A program made the position numbers and the translations under genes. The notes under the pieces were generated by a model. It was not told where the DNA came from and did no database searches. It worked only from the letters and a program-made list of their open reading frames with translations. Below are positions 16,501 to 23,800 of a stretch of DNA of 26,548 nucleotides, piece by piece. Numbering within the stretch: the stretch's first letter is position 1; every line of letters starts with the position of its first letter. This DNA comes from Anaerolineales bacterium (GTDB lineage: Bacteria; Chloroflexota; Anaerolineae; Anaerolineales; Villigracilaceae): positions 1 to 26,548 of the forward strand of contig JAEURF010000002.1 in the NCBI GenBank assembly GCA_016789205.1, in the 5' to 3' direction.

Positions 16501-17314
16501 GCTTCAAAAAGAAGGCATTGAATCGTTTGCGCATTTTCCAATTGTGGTAGATGGAAAAGTTGTAGCCATCTTTAATGTAGCCTATACAAACGCTCATGCG
16601 CTTACTCGAGATTCGATCCGATTATTCACTGCATTGGTCAACCGCGCTTCATTATCTATTGCCAACATGGATTTGTTTGAACAAACCAAAGATTTAGCTG
16701 TGATGGAAGAACGCAACCGCCTCGCTCGTGACTTACACGATAGTGCCAAGCAAAAAGCATTCGCCGCACTTGCACAGTTAGGTACAGTCAATGGCATGGT
16801 GAAAACTGTACCGCAAGAATTCAGTCCACACCTTGGCGAAGCAGAAACGTTAATCTACGAAGTTATTCAAGAATTAAATTTCTTGATTCAAGAAATTTAT
16901 CCCATCGCATTACAAGAAAAAGGCTTAGAGACCACACTGCGTGAGTACATCTTCGAATGGGAAAATCGAAATGATGCTGTCGTCAACTTGAAGATTCAGC
17001 ATGGGCGTGAACTCCCGCTCGACACAGAGCAAGCAGTTTACCGCGTCATTCAAGAGGCGTTGGCGAATATCTCCCGCCATAGCAAAGCCAAACGGGCAGA
17101 TGTCTCTTTGATTTATAATCCAGATATCCTTCAAGTAATGATTGCGGATGATGGTTGTGGCTTTGATATGCACCAACGTGCCAAAGGGATGGGGTTTCGT
17201 TCGATGCGTGAAAGAATTAATAGTATTCGCGGAACATTACAAGTGCAAAGTGCGCCACAACAAGGCACGCGTTTAATTATTCAAATTCCCCTTAAGGATA
17301 ATTCAGGAGATTGA
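13571..17314 (+). CDS. lipidated 14-blade propeller sensor histidine kinase (NarL type)
   Basis: A 1247-residue membrane sensor that probably phosphorylates the regulator encoded 4 bp downstream. The N terminus is a short signal sequence with lipobox LTAC, so Cys19 should be lipidated. Fourteen propeller-type repeats follow, 13 with W-x-[GS]-T-like cores (WIGT, WVGT, WLST) and a final MYFGG, enough for two seven-bladed propellers. Then come a Y_Y_Y beta domain (about 15690-16040), one transmembrane helix (about 16055-16105), a coiled coil, a GAF domain (about 16230-16680), a HisKA_3 domain with phospho-accepting His1056 in DLHDS (16736-16738), and a HATPase with an N-box near 17040-17090 and DDGCGF near 17150. 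I chose ATG 13571 over an in-frame TTG at 13553, which lies upstream of the predicted start of transcription. Confidence 0.93.
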   Translation: MRYKFFFWIILLTLFLTACGQTTSATDTDNSPSASSSDAQPDTQLNSPFIPYGKNVRFEQISLEEGLSQSVVTAILQDRQGFLWVGTDDGLNRYDGYTFKIYKPDSNNPYSISDRSITSIVEDNQGYLWIGTRQGGLNRYDPVTGKFTHYFKDRINPESIVSNQIFDLAVDKDGLWIGTNNGLDFLHFGTNTFTHYNDSANSPVRLGSNFITTLLKASNGVLWIGTVSGGVSLYDQENNTLTNYQNNKNKSTSLSHNRVISLAEGKDGEIWIGTGNGLNRFIPEQNYFTRYLTSENASNNFTGNIIYSVFVDQIGTVWIGTNNGLSRYDTKTKKFYYYQHDPTVQNSLSNNGIYKIYEDASGVLWIGTFGGGLNKYNRQQDRFAYYRNMPDNINSLSSDFIFAILADTNGYIWIGTLDGGLNRFDPKTERFIRYQYNEKDPSSLSSNNIISLYTDRQGTLWIGTGNALNRFDPLTNSFTHYQPPPSAADETTRFAVFAMHEDTNGVFWIGSNRGLLLFDRNTNVFTKYITSNNDSLSRNKINVIFEDQEKNLWIGTSDDGLKRINLESEEITSYRFNPEDTSALGSNVVLCVYQQKNGALWVGTHGGGLSLYNPETDSFTHFTENEGLPNNVIYGILEDEKGNLWLSTNFGLSRFNPASQTFRNFTASDGLQSNEFNQNAYAKGIDGTMYFGGINGINIFEPREITDNPFSPNIALTSFTLSGAPFVEENKTTEYLKTITLTWPQDSFEFEFAAFAYEQPSQNQYSYMLDGFDEDWINTGNQRNGRYTNLPGGTYTLHLRGTNSDGVWSDKIQSVQIVVVPPYWETWWFRGLLVIFFGFVIVGGLRWRVKNIENKNQELERLVKKRTGDLEKRTVEIEALYQADEKILRSVTLNQIFQALVDVSVSLLNADRSVVFAWNESQRKIMPRVSRGFQPETLTAFKFDRDEGMIGIAMKTSAAFIVSDLKSNTLREDVQAALQKEGIESFAHFPIVVDGKVVAIFNVAYTNAHALTRDSIRLFTALVNRASLSIANMDLFEQTKDLAVMEERNRLARDLHDSAKQKAFAALAQLGTVNGMVKTVPQEFSPHLGEAETLIYEVIQELNFLIQEIYPIALQEKGLETTLREYIFEWENRNDAVVNLKIQHGRELPLDTEQAVYRVIQEALANISRHSKAKRADVSLIYNPDILQVMIADDGCGFDMHQRAKGMGFRSMRERINSIRGTLQVQSAPQQGTRLIIQIPLKDNSGD

Positions 17315-17318
17315 AATT

Positions 17319-17978
17319 ATGAAATATCATAGAACAAGTATCTTAATTGTAGACGACCATGAAGTGGTACGAAATGGTATCCGTTCTTATCTCGAAAAAA
17401 TTTCAGACTTTCACGTGGTCGGTGAAGCCTCTTCAGGCGAGGAAGCCTTGAGTATGGTCGGTGAGTTGATTCCTGATATTGTTTTGTTAGATTTAATTAT
17501 GCCCGGTTTAGATGGCATTGAAACTACGCGCCGCATTCGACAAATTAGTCCGCGTACAAAAGTTGTTGTCTTAACTTCCTACCACGAAGATGTGCATATT
17601 TTCCCGGCACTGAAAGCGGGTGCAATTTCATATATTTTGAAAGATATGAAAATGGAAAAATTAGTGGATGTATTACATCGTGCAGTTCAAGGTGAAGTAA
17701 CATTACATCCGCGCGTGGCTTCGCGAGTGTTACAAAATATTCGTGGCGAAAATTCAGAAGACCAACCTTTGTTTACTGAATTAACAGAACGCGAAACAGA
17801 TGTATTGAAATTAATCGCCAGCGGGATGACAAACAGTCAAATTGCTGAAAAGTTAGTGATTAGCGAAAACACAGTTAAAGGGCATGTGAGCAACATTCTC
17901 AGCAAGCTACATCTGGCAGACCGAACCCAAGCGGCAGTGTATGCATGGGAACAGGGAATTGTCAGCAGACAAAATTAA
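17319..17978 (+). CDS. LuxR/NarL-family response regulator
   Basis: A 219-residue DNA-binding regulator, the likely partner of the preceding kinase. The receiver domain (about 6-125) has the acidic pair Asp12/Asp13, phospho-acceptor Asp58 (VLLDLIMPG), Thr86 and Lys108. The C-terminal GerE-type helix-turn-helix (about 152-210) has the typical LTERETDVLKLIASG and ISENTVKGHVSNI segments. AGGAG overlaps the end of the kinase gene, about 9 nt before the ATG. The targets are not known; the divergent importer operon is a natural candidate, because sensors of this type often sit beside the genes they control. Confidence 0.95.
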   Translation: MKYHRTSILIVDDHEVVRNGIRSYLEKISDFHVVGEASSGEEALSMVGELIPDIVLLDLIMPGLDGIETTRRIRQISPRTKVVVLTSYHEDVHIFPALKAGAISYILKDMKMEKLVDVLHRAVQGEVTLHPRVASRVLQNIRGENSEDQPLFTELTERETDVLKLIASGMTNSQIAEKLVISENTVKGHVSNILSKLHLADRTQAAVYAWEQGIVSRQN

Positions 17979-17979
17979 T

Positions 17980-18031
17980 TTAATCAATAAAAAAAGACAC
18001 TGTTTACACAGTGTCTTTTTTTATTGATTAA
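17980..18031. terminator. bidirectional Rho-independent terminator
   Basis: A perfect 24-bp inverted repeat (17980-18003 with 18008-18031) around the loop TTAC. The GACACTGT/ACAGTGTC core is flanked by seven A on one side and seven T on the other, so it works in both directions. It lies between the convergent response-regulator and DsbA-like genes and ends about 8 bp before the DsbA-like stop codon. Confidence 0.93.
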
Positions 18032-18039
18032 AAATTACT

Positions 18040-18783
18040 TTATTGATTCATCTCAGCCAATGCGGCTTCAATTTCTTGCTGGAATACTTCATACGGTTGT
18101 GCACCTTGAATAACTTTTGTCTTTGTTTCGCCATTCACAGTGTACGACATTATAAAAGATGGCGTGGCTTGAACGCCCGCAAGCAGACCATTTTTGCCGT
18201 CTTCATTAACCAAGTCCGCATATTTTCCTGAGTCAAAACAGGTATTAAATTCTTCCATGTTTAACTCAATTTGTTCGGCAAAGGCAATAATGCGACGGTC
18301 ACTGAATGCGCCAACATTTTCACCAGTTTGGTTTGTATACAAAGTGCTATGCATTTGCCAAAATTTATCTTGGTCACCCGCACAATAAGCAGCTTCTGCG
18401 GCGGCAGAAGATTCAGCACCGATAAATTCACCAAAAGAATGATAGACAAAATAGACGGTCCCATTCGCAACATAATTATCCATCAATAATTTTTCTGTGT
18501 TCTCATAAAATAAGCGACAATACGGACATTGAAAATCGGCGTATTCTTCAATTTTGATGGGTGCATCTGGATTCCCAGCGGCGTTGAAATCCGCGTTGGG
18601 ATAATCAATCACCGGGGCTGGCAGTACTTCGGCAATCGGTTTAATGCTTGGATATATAAACAGGAAAGCAAGAAACAACACACCTACTGAAATTAACCCA
18701 ATTGACAACAAACGTGAACGCCTCTCTTTACGGCGAAGTTGCTCTTTTCTTTGTTGCCTTTTACTTACTTCTTTATCACTCAT
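18040..18783 (-). CDS. membrane-anchored DsbA-like thiol-disulfide oxidoreductase
   Basis: A 247-residue protein with a very basic N terminus, a single membrane anchor (about 25-45) and an extracytoplasmic thioredoxin-fold domain of the DsbA/Thioredoxin_4 type. The active site is CPYC (86-89) in YADFQCPYC, with the cis-proline loop QATPSF near 205-210. It should form or isomerise disulfides in exported proteins. The ATG at 18783 is favoured: GAGGAG lies 9 nt upstream, while the GTG at 18789 is only 3 nt from it. It is the last gene of the 21704-18040 operon, 87 bp after the hydrolase gene. No DsbB or VKOR partner is encoded nearby. Confidence 0.9.
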   Translation of the reverse strand: MSDKEVSKRQQRKEQLRRKERRSRLLSIGLISVGVLFLAFLFIYPSIKPIAEVLPAPVIDYPNADFNAAGNPDAPIKIEEYADFQCPYCRLFYENTEKLLMDNYVANGTVYFVYHSFGEFIGAESSAAAEAAYCAGDQDKFWQMHSTLYTNQTGENVGAFSDRRIIAFAEQIELNMEEFNTCFDSGKYADLVNEDGKNGLLAGVQATPSFIMSYTVNGETKTKVIQGAQPYEVFQQEIEAALAEMNQ

Positions 18784-18870
18784 GCTCACTAACTCCTCTA
18801 TGATTTTTATTACCTGGCGCGAATTTTCTCACGCGAAAATGATTTTGTCTAGCACAGGCTGAGAAGGTTC

Positions 18871-19719
18871 TTAACTGACACCCTCGCGCAGTCTTGCATC
18901 CATCCACAACGTCATGGTCTTGAACACTTCCGCTTTTTCGGGTTCGTTGTGCAATTCATGTAAACCTTCATCCCATAAAACCAAAGTGGATTTTTCTTTT
19001 AATTGTTCTGCAAACTCTATGCTACTTGATACAAACGCAATCGGGTCCTTTTTGCCGTGCAACAATAACAATGGCAGTGGAAAATTCTTCGCGTTGTCCA
19101 AAGTCCATTTGGTTACACCTAACATGATTTTCCCGAAACCAAGCGTTACTTTGTCATGCACCAGTGGGTCATTGTTATAGGCTTCAATCACTTTCTTGTC
19201 ATGAGAAATACCGTTCACATCTAATCCGCTGGCAATGGCAGTGGTTGGGGCAATCGCTCCCAAAACTTTTGCAAACAAAACTTTCACGGGTTGATTTTCT
19301 AATGCAGTATGCAAACCTGAACTGGTAGCAATCACACCTTTGATATTTGGTTTACGAAGCAATGTGTAATGCAAAACCAAAATCCCGCCTAAACTATGCC
19401 CATACAAAAACAAAGGCAAGCCAGTATAACGTGAGCGGGCTTGCTCAAAAAGTAAATCAATATCACCCATAAAATCTTCAATTGAGTTGATATGCCCGCG
19501 TGCGCCACCAGATTTCCCATGACCGTGTAAATCTGCGCTAAATAAAATGATACCTTCTTTGCTAAACGCTTCAGCGACGTGCGCATACCGACCTGAATGT
19601 TCACCTAAGCCATGCACCAAACAAGCCACTGCCTTTGGCTGGACTACATCTGGCTCCCAAGCCTGAGCAAATATATCTAATCCGTCTTTTGATTTCCATG
19701 ATGTTTCGTGATGTTTCAT
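18871..19719 (-). CDS. alpha/beta hydrolase, monoacylglycerol-lipase-like
   Basis: A 282-residue serine hydrolase of the Hydrolase_4 (lysophospholipase/monoacylglycerol lipase) group. The oxyanion motif VHGLGEHSGRY is at 35-45, the nucleophile elbow GHSLG has Ser109, and the triad is completed by Asp225 (GKKDPI) and His254 (GLHELHNE). There is no signal peptide, so it is probably cytoplasmic. The ATG at 19719 follows the TGA of the V4R gene by one base and has GAGG 5 nt upstream; a longer frame to 19788 would overlap that gene by 68 bp. Lipid esters are the likely substrates by family, but specificity is not readable. Confidence 0.92.
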   Translation of the reverse strand: MKHHETSWKSKDGLDIFAQAWEPDVVQPKAVACLVHGLGEHSGRYAHVAEAFSKEGIILFSADLHGHGKSGGARGHINSIEDFMGDIDLLFEQARSRYTGLPLFLYGHSLGGILVLHYTLLRKPNIKGVIATSSGLHTALENQPVKVLFAKVLGAIAPTTAIASGLDVNGISHDKKVIEAYNNDPLVHDKVTLGFGKIMLGVTKWTLDNAKNFPLPLLLLHGKKDPIAFVSSSIEFAEQLKEKSTLVLWDEGLHELHNEPEKAEVFKTMTLWMDARLREGVS

Positions 19720-19720
19720 C

Positions 19721-20326
19721 TCATCCTCTAATGGTGATTTTAAATTCGCATTGACGCGCACCCATAGCATGGCAAGCGCTTTCTTCAATGTCGTGTTCTT
19801 CGCTAGTTGCCCAATATAAACATTCTCGGATTAACCCTAAAGTGACAAAACAAACGGGCGTGTCGTCGGTTTGATTCAAAGTGGTAGGAGATGCCGAATC
19901 AGCGAAGAGCAGGTCGAGGTCAAGGGTGTGAAGCGTAATGTCTCCGCGTTTGGCACTCAAGATTTTCACAAGCAAGTCTAAGGCTTGTTTTCGGCGCAAA
20001 GATTTTGGTAATCCACGAATCAATGCGGCTTGGGCTTTAATACCAAAAGATGAATCATCCAATAATTGATTCCACAGTTTTGTGCCGATGCGTAACAAAA
20101 TGCCGCGTGCGCCGCGACCATAATAAGCACGCAACGCAGATTGTAAACGTGCATACGCCAATGCCGATTGCTCATTATTCAATGCGGCAAAATTATCATC
20201 ATGCGCCCATTCTTTTGGCAAGCCAGATTTTTTAATCACAGCGGTTGCAGTTTCATGTCCGAGTTCTGTTGAAAGAGTTTCGACAAATTTGAGTAAAACA
20301 TTTAATGGAAATTCGACTTGTGACAT
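19721..20326 (-). CDS. V4R-domain protein
   Basis: A 201-residue protein with a C-terminal V4R (4-vinyl reductase-like) domain, a small-molecule-binding fold found in bacteriochlorophyll enzymes, aromatic-sensing regulators and TRAPP-like proteins. The mark is the C-terminal Cys185...Gly...Cys193-Glu-Phe pattern (CHAMGARQCEF). The N-terminal 90 residues are helical, with RAYYGRGARGILLRIG at 66-81 typical of V4R proteins. The start codon ATG shares its A with the TAA of the acetyltransferase gene (TAATG). No photosynthesis genes are near, so a sensor or carrier role is more plausible than pigment synthesis. Confidence 0.75.
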   Translation of the reverse strand: MSQVEFPLNVLLKFVETLSTELGHETATAVIKKSGLPKEWAHDDNFAALNNEQSALAYARLQSALRAYYGRGARGILLRIGTKLWNQLLDDSSFGIKAQAALIRGLPKSLRRKQALDLLVKILSAKRGDITLHTLDLDLLFADSASPTTLNQTDDTPVCFVTLGLIRECLYWATSEEHDIEESACHAMGARQCEFKITIRG

Positions 20327-21186
20327 TAAACCCCACCGTTATACACAAGCACTGGAAAGTATTCGCCCGTTTTTATAAAGCCCATTTTTTTATATAACGC
20401 TAGCGATGCAAGGTTATCATCTTGTGTGTTGACCGAAAGGCTGTTAATTTGATTTGCACTCAAGTTTTGAATTAATTCATTAACCAAAGCCGATGCAACG
20501 CCTCGACCTTGCGCCTGCGGGCTGACTGCCAATCTGGCGAGATGTGCCCCAAAGCGATTCCCCGTGCTGATTTGATATGCTATCACACCTGATTCATCTT
20601 CTACAACTGTAGCATGAACGGATTGTAAATATGCGCGTTGCAGTGAATCAGTTGTGTTATGCCAAAAAGAACCGAAGGCTTTCAAATCCACTTCAGCAAC
20701 AACAGATAAGTCCGATTCATTCATGGGGCGAATGTGCATTTGATTCGTGATTGGAAATGATTTGAAATTTCCAATCTGCAATCGCAATAAAACAATATTT
20801 TGTTTTTGTTCAAAGCCAGTTTGCAAAAGAATCGTTTGAAACCAATTTTTGACAACAATGGCTGATACTTTTGCGGCTGGGTTATTTTGAAATATTTCGG
20901 CTTGAGCAGTTTCCCACAATACCGACCAAGCATCCAATTTGTTAAGATGCGGGTGATGGGAGAAGAGACGAATCCAAGCAACATTCGGCGGGTCTTCTGG
21001 GCAGGCAAATGCGGCACTAATAAATCCATGTTCATCCAACACCCAGTAATTTTGCGAGCCAATCCACTCCAAGGCAGAGCGCCAGTCTAAATGGCGGTGT
21101 GTATTGGATTCATGAAACAGCAAATTTGCGAGCTGATAATTATCTTGGGCGGTGGCGCGGCGAACTTGTACGTTGAGATTAATCAT
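20326..21186 (-). CDS. GNAT-family N-acetyltransferase, two-domain
   Basis: A 286-residue protein with an intact C-terminal GNAT domain (about 150-286): motif A ARLAVSPQAQGRGVASALV (217-235) for acetyl-CoA binding and motif B NTQDDNLASLALYKKMGF (253-270). The first 140 residues resemble a second, decayed GNAT half (for example VRRATAQDNYQLANLL at 8-23, NWFQTILLQTGFE at 114-126) without a clear acetyl-CoA loop. Its ATG overlaps the TGA of the TPR gene upstream (ATGA). The acceptor substrate is unknown. Confidence 0.88.
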   Translation of the reverse strand: MINLNVQVRRATAQDNYQLANLLFHESNTHRHLDWRSALEWIGSQNYWVLDEHGFISAAFACPEDPPNVAWIRLFSHHPHLNKLDAWSVLWETAQAEIFQNNPAAKVSAIVVKNWFQTILLQTGFEQKQNIVLLRLQIGNFKSFPITNQMHIRPMNESDLSVVAEVDLKAFGSFWHNTTDSLQRAYLQSVHATVVEDESGVIAYQISTGNRFGAHLARLAVSPQAQGRGVASALVNELIQNLSANQINSLSVNTQDDNLASLALYKKMGFIKTGEYFPVLVYNGGV

Positions 21187-21704
21187 TTGATAAAGCGCAT
21201 AAAAAATCTTAAGATACGTTCAAAAAAACTTGGGTTGTCTTTAACATCTAATGACCCCATCATTTTGAAAGCAGAATCGGTAATTTTGCCAGTTTTCAAT
21301 TTAATCGCGGCGGCAGATTTCATCACCATTGCGCGTAAATCGCCTTCATTGATTTGACCAAATAAATCAGCCGATTGTTCGTATTTTTCAATCGCTTCAT
21401 CATTGCGTGACAAAGCCTCTAACGCGGCGGCTTGATTCCCCAATGCCATCGCTTGTCTTTTGATATCTTTTGCGCCAGCAAAAATTTCGTCAGTGCCGAG
21501 CGCGGCTTTCAAGGCTTCATTTGCTTTGCCTGCTTGCAAAAAAGCGACGCTCGCATTGTTCAGCATTTCTGCGGCTTGCAGACCAGCACGCCCCAACGTA
21601 TAACCTTCTGCCGCTTGTTGAAAATAATCTGCGGCTTCAGTGAAATTTTTATTCTCAAAAGCACGTTTGCCTTGAGCATCAAGTTGGGCGGGATCGAGGG
21701 TCAT
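21183..21704 (-). CDS. small TPR-like protein
   Basis: A 173-residue helical protein with about three TPR-like units (for example AFENKNFTEAADYFQQAAEG at 15-34 and NDEAIEKYEQSADLFGQIN at about 101-119) and a basic, aromatic C terminus (RILRFFMRFIK) that could touch a membrane. It heads the operon that continues with the acetyltransferase. No clear Shine-Dalgarno sequence precedes the ATG at 21704. It starts 22 bp past the terminator of the previous gene, so its promoter must overlap that hairpin or lie inside the HTH gene. Confidence 0.78.
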   Translation of the reverse strand: MTLDPAQLDAQGKRAFENKNFTEAADYFQQAAEGYTLGRAGLQAAEMLNNASVAFLQAGKANEALKAALGTDEIFAGAKDIKRQAMALGNQAAALEALSRNDEAIEKYEQSADLFGQINEGDLRAMVMKSAAAIKLKTGKITDSAFKMMGSLDVKDNPSFFERILRFFMRFIK

Positions 21705-21725
21705 ATTGAAATCGTATTCTCAAAT

Positions 21726-21760
21726 AAACCCTAAAGGTTTTTCTAAAACCTTTAGGGTTT
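21726..21760. terminator. Rho-independent terminator behind the HTH regulator
   Basis: A perfect 16-bp inverted repeat, AAACCCTAAAGGTTTT (21726-21741) and its complement (21745-21760), around loop TCT. It lies 7 bp past the HTH stop codon. The - strand product ends GGGTTTATTTG, a modest T-run; the + strand side has TTTTCTTATTT. The same hairpin lies in the leader region of the small TPR gene, so partial read-through would couple the two units. Confidence 0.8.
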
Positions 21761-21766
21761 TCTTAT

Positions 21767-22441
21767 TTATAACGTAATATCTAACAAGCCTTCAGCGACC
21801 GAGCGGAGTTTTTCACGTGACATACTGCTTAATTTCATTGCCAATTCCAAATATGGACGATTGACCGGCTGGCAAACAAAATCTTGAATCTCTGCTGGTA
21901 GGTCATTAAATTTCTGCAACGCCCGCTGACTATTCAACCACTGCCCGACCGGTCCGCTTTGGTCAAAGAAGTTTTCCATCGGCACACCGATGACCACCAA
22001 AATACTTTCCAACTCAGGCACTGAAATTGCGCGCTCACCCAATTCATAAGATTTCAATCGAGCTTGTGAAATTCCAGTATCAGCCGCAATCTGCCGCACA
22101 GACATATTTTTATTTGTGCGTTCTTGTCGTAACAATGCACCAATCATGCGCTGGCGAAGTGCTATCAAACGCGTAATGTCTTCCACTTCCATTGGAGGCG
22201 GCGCATCCGACATAGTCTCATTTGACCAAAATTGAAAAATTGAAATTTTCAAAAAATAAACAAGAGCTTCCAATTCAGGCAATGAAGGCGCACGCCGACC
22301 TTCTTCATACGCGCGAAAAACACCCGGCTTCACGCCAATTGCATCGGCACATTCTTTTATACTGCGGCGTTCTGCCACACGCGCATCGCGGATTAGCAAG
22401 CCAAGTTTCTTTTCACGAATGGTGATTTGGGCGTTGGTCAT
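21767..22441 (-). CDS. transcriptional regulator with two XRE-type helix-turn-helix domains
   Basis: A 224-residue regulator with two Cro/CI-type HTH domains: residues 14-69 (SIKECADAIGVKPGVFRAYE) and 100-159 (SVRQIAADTGISQARLKSYE). The tail (170-224) is helical with no recognised ligand domain. Two HTH units in one chain may bind a direct or inverted repeat without dimerising. GAGGAAAC sits just before the ATG, and an extended -10 promoter lies 30-38 bp upstream. It may regulate itself or the neighbouring operons; no target site is proven. Confidence 0.9.
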   Translation of the reverse strand: MTNAQITIREKKLGLLIRDARVAERRSIKECADAIGVKPGVFRAYEEGRRAPSLPELEALVYFLKISIFQFWSNETMSDAPPPMEVEDITRLIALRQRMIGALLRQERTNKNMSVRQIAADTGISQARLKSYELGERAISVPELESILVVIGVPMENFFDQSGPVGQWLNSQRALQKFNDLPAEIQDFVCQPVNRPYLELAMKLSSMSREKLRSVAEGLLDITL

Positions 22442-22470
22442 GTTTCCTCATTCAAAATTTTAATACCTAA

Positions 22471-22479
22471 ATTATAGCA
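22471..22479 (-). promoter_or_regulatory. extended -10 promoter of the double-HTH gene
   Basis: On the - strand the sequence TGCTATAAT (22479-22471) is a perfect extended -10 element. There is no good -35, as expected for this class. Transcription would start near 22464, giving a leader of about 23 nt with the GAGGAAAC ribosome-binding site. It lies in the 45-bp gap after cpaF, so the regulator is separately transcribed. Confidence 0.65.
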
Positions 22480-22486
22480 GACTGTT

Positions 22487-23800
22487 TCACCGCCGCGAGG
22501 GCGAATCGGATTGTTTACCGGTCATAAAGATTTCTGCACCGAGTTTATACCCAGCCGCTTCAAGCCTTGGGGTAAACATGGGGCGTATTCCTGTCGGCTT
22601 TAATTCACCCTGAACTTTTCCATCGGCAGTGACGCCGGTTTGATTAAATTTGAAGACATCGGTCAAGACAACAATATCACCCTCCATGCCTGCCACTTCA
22701 GTCACAGCCGTCACTTTCCGTTGACCATCCTTCAGGCGGCTTTGTTGAACAATAACATCAATCGCAGATGAGATTTGTTGGCGAACAACTTTCAACGGCA
22801 AATCCATACCTGCCATTAAGACCAAAGTTTCCATACGGGAAATCGCATCACGCGGACTATTGGCATGAACTGTTGTCAATGAGCCGTCATGTCCGGTGTT
22901 CATGGCTTGTAACATATCTAAGGCTTCGCCACCACGCACTTCCCCAACGACGATACGGTCAGGGCGCATACGCAAGGAATTTTTCACCAACTCACGAATC
23001 GAAACTGCATGAAGCCCATCTGCATTTGAGGCTTTGGTCTCCATACGCATGACGTGGTCCTGTTGTAATTGCAATTCGGCGGCATCTTCGATGGTAATAA
23101 TGCGTTCGTTTTCCGGAATAAACCCAGAAAGCACATTGAGCAAGGTTGTCTTTCCTGAACCTGTGCCACCAGAAATGACGATATTAAAATGTGCTTTTAC
23201 ACAGGCTTCTAAGAACTCTGCCATTTGATGCGTAAGCGAGCCATAATTTATTAAGTCTATAACTTGTAAGCGGTCTTTGCGAAACTTTCGAATGGTAATT
23301 GAAGGTCCATCTATGGCAACAGGCCGAACGACAGCATTGACGCGTGAACCATCCGGCAAGCGGGCATCTACAGTCGGCGAGTCATAATCTACACGCCGCC
23401 CTAATGGCAAAATGATACGGTCAATAATGCGCAAAACGTGGTCATCATCATCAAAAGCAATATTTGATTTAGTGAGTTTGCCACCTTTTTCAACAAAAAT
23501 CTTTTTTGGTCCGTTCACCATAATTTCTGTAATCTCTGGGTCATCCAACAAGGGTTGAATGGGACCAAAGCCAAGCAAGTCATTTAATACTTGCTTAAAT
23601 ATTTCTTTTTTTATATCTTCCGGGAGTTTGATTTGTGTTTGGTCAAAAAACCTTACAATGTTTTGTTGGATAAACGTCGTCCGTTGCGCCGCTGGAATGC
23701 TTTCCATTTCCAAGGCACGCATTAAATTTTCGGAAAGATGTTTTTTTAACCGGATTAAATCTTGACCCGTGAGTCGTTGAGGCGCCCCTGTTGCGTTCAT
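22487..23800 (-). CDS. cpaF: CpaF/TadA-type secretion ATPase
   Basis: A 437-residue hexameric ATPase of the type II/IV secretion family, CpaF branch, which drives assembly of Tad (Flp) pili. Residues 55-190 form the N-terminal domain with the conserved NGP...VEKGGKL segment. Walker A GGTGSGKT is at 211-218, the Walker B region RIVVGEVRGGEA at 282-293 and the His box GHDGSLTTVHANS at 303-315. The ATG overlaps the stop of the 98-residue gene (ATGA). In standard tad loci tadB and tadC follow directly, but here the next gene is an HTH regulator with its own promoter. The C-terminal 60 residues are slightly extended and end polar. Confidence 0.95.
   Translation of the reverse strand: MNATGAPQRLTGQDLIRLKKHLSENLMRALEMESIPAAQRTTFIQQNIVRFFDQTQIKLPEDIKKEIFKQVLNDLLGFGPIQPLLDDPEITEIMVNGPKKIFVEKGGKLTKSNIAFDDDDHVLRIIDRIILPLGRRVDYDSPTVDARLPDGSRVNAVVRPVAIDGPSITIRKFRKDRLQVIDLINYGSLTHQMAEFLEACVKAHFNIVISGGTGSGKTTLLNVLSGFIPENERIITIEDAAELQLQQDHVMRMETKASNADGLHAVSIRELVKNSLRMRPDRIVVGEVRGGEALDMLQAMNTGHDGSLTTVHANSPRDAISRMETLVLMAGMDLPLKVVRQQISSAIDVIVQQSRLKDGQRKVTAVTEVAGMEGDIVVLTDVFKFNQTGVTADGKVQGELKPTGIRPMFTPRLEAAGYKLGAEIFMTGKQSDSPSRR

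Noticed and set aside
20510..20523. CCTGCGGG inside the acetyltransferase gene as a third copy of the palindromic repeat
   Set aside because: Only the 8-bp core matches; GGGACG and the opposite arm are missing, and it lies in coding sequence.
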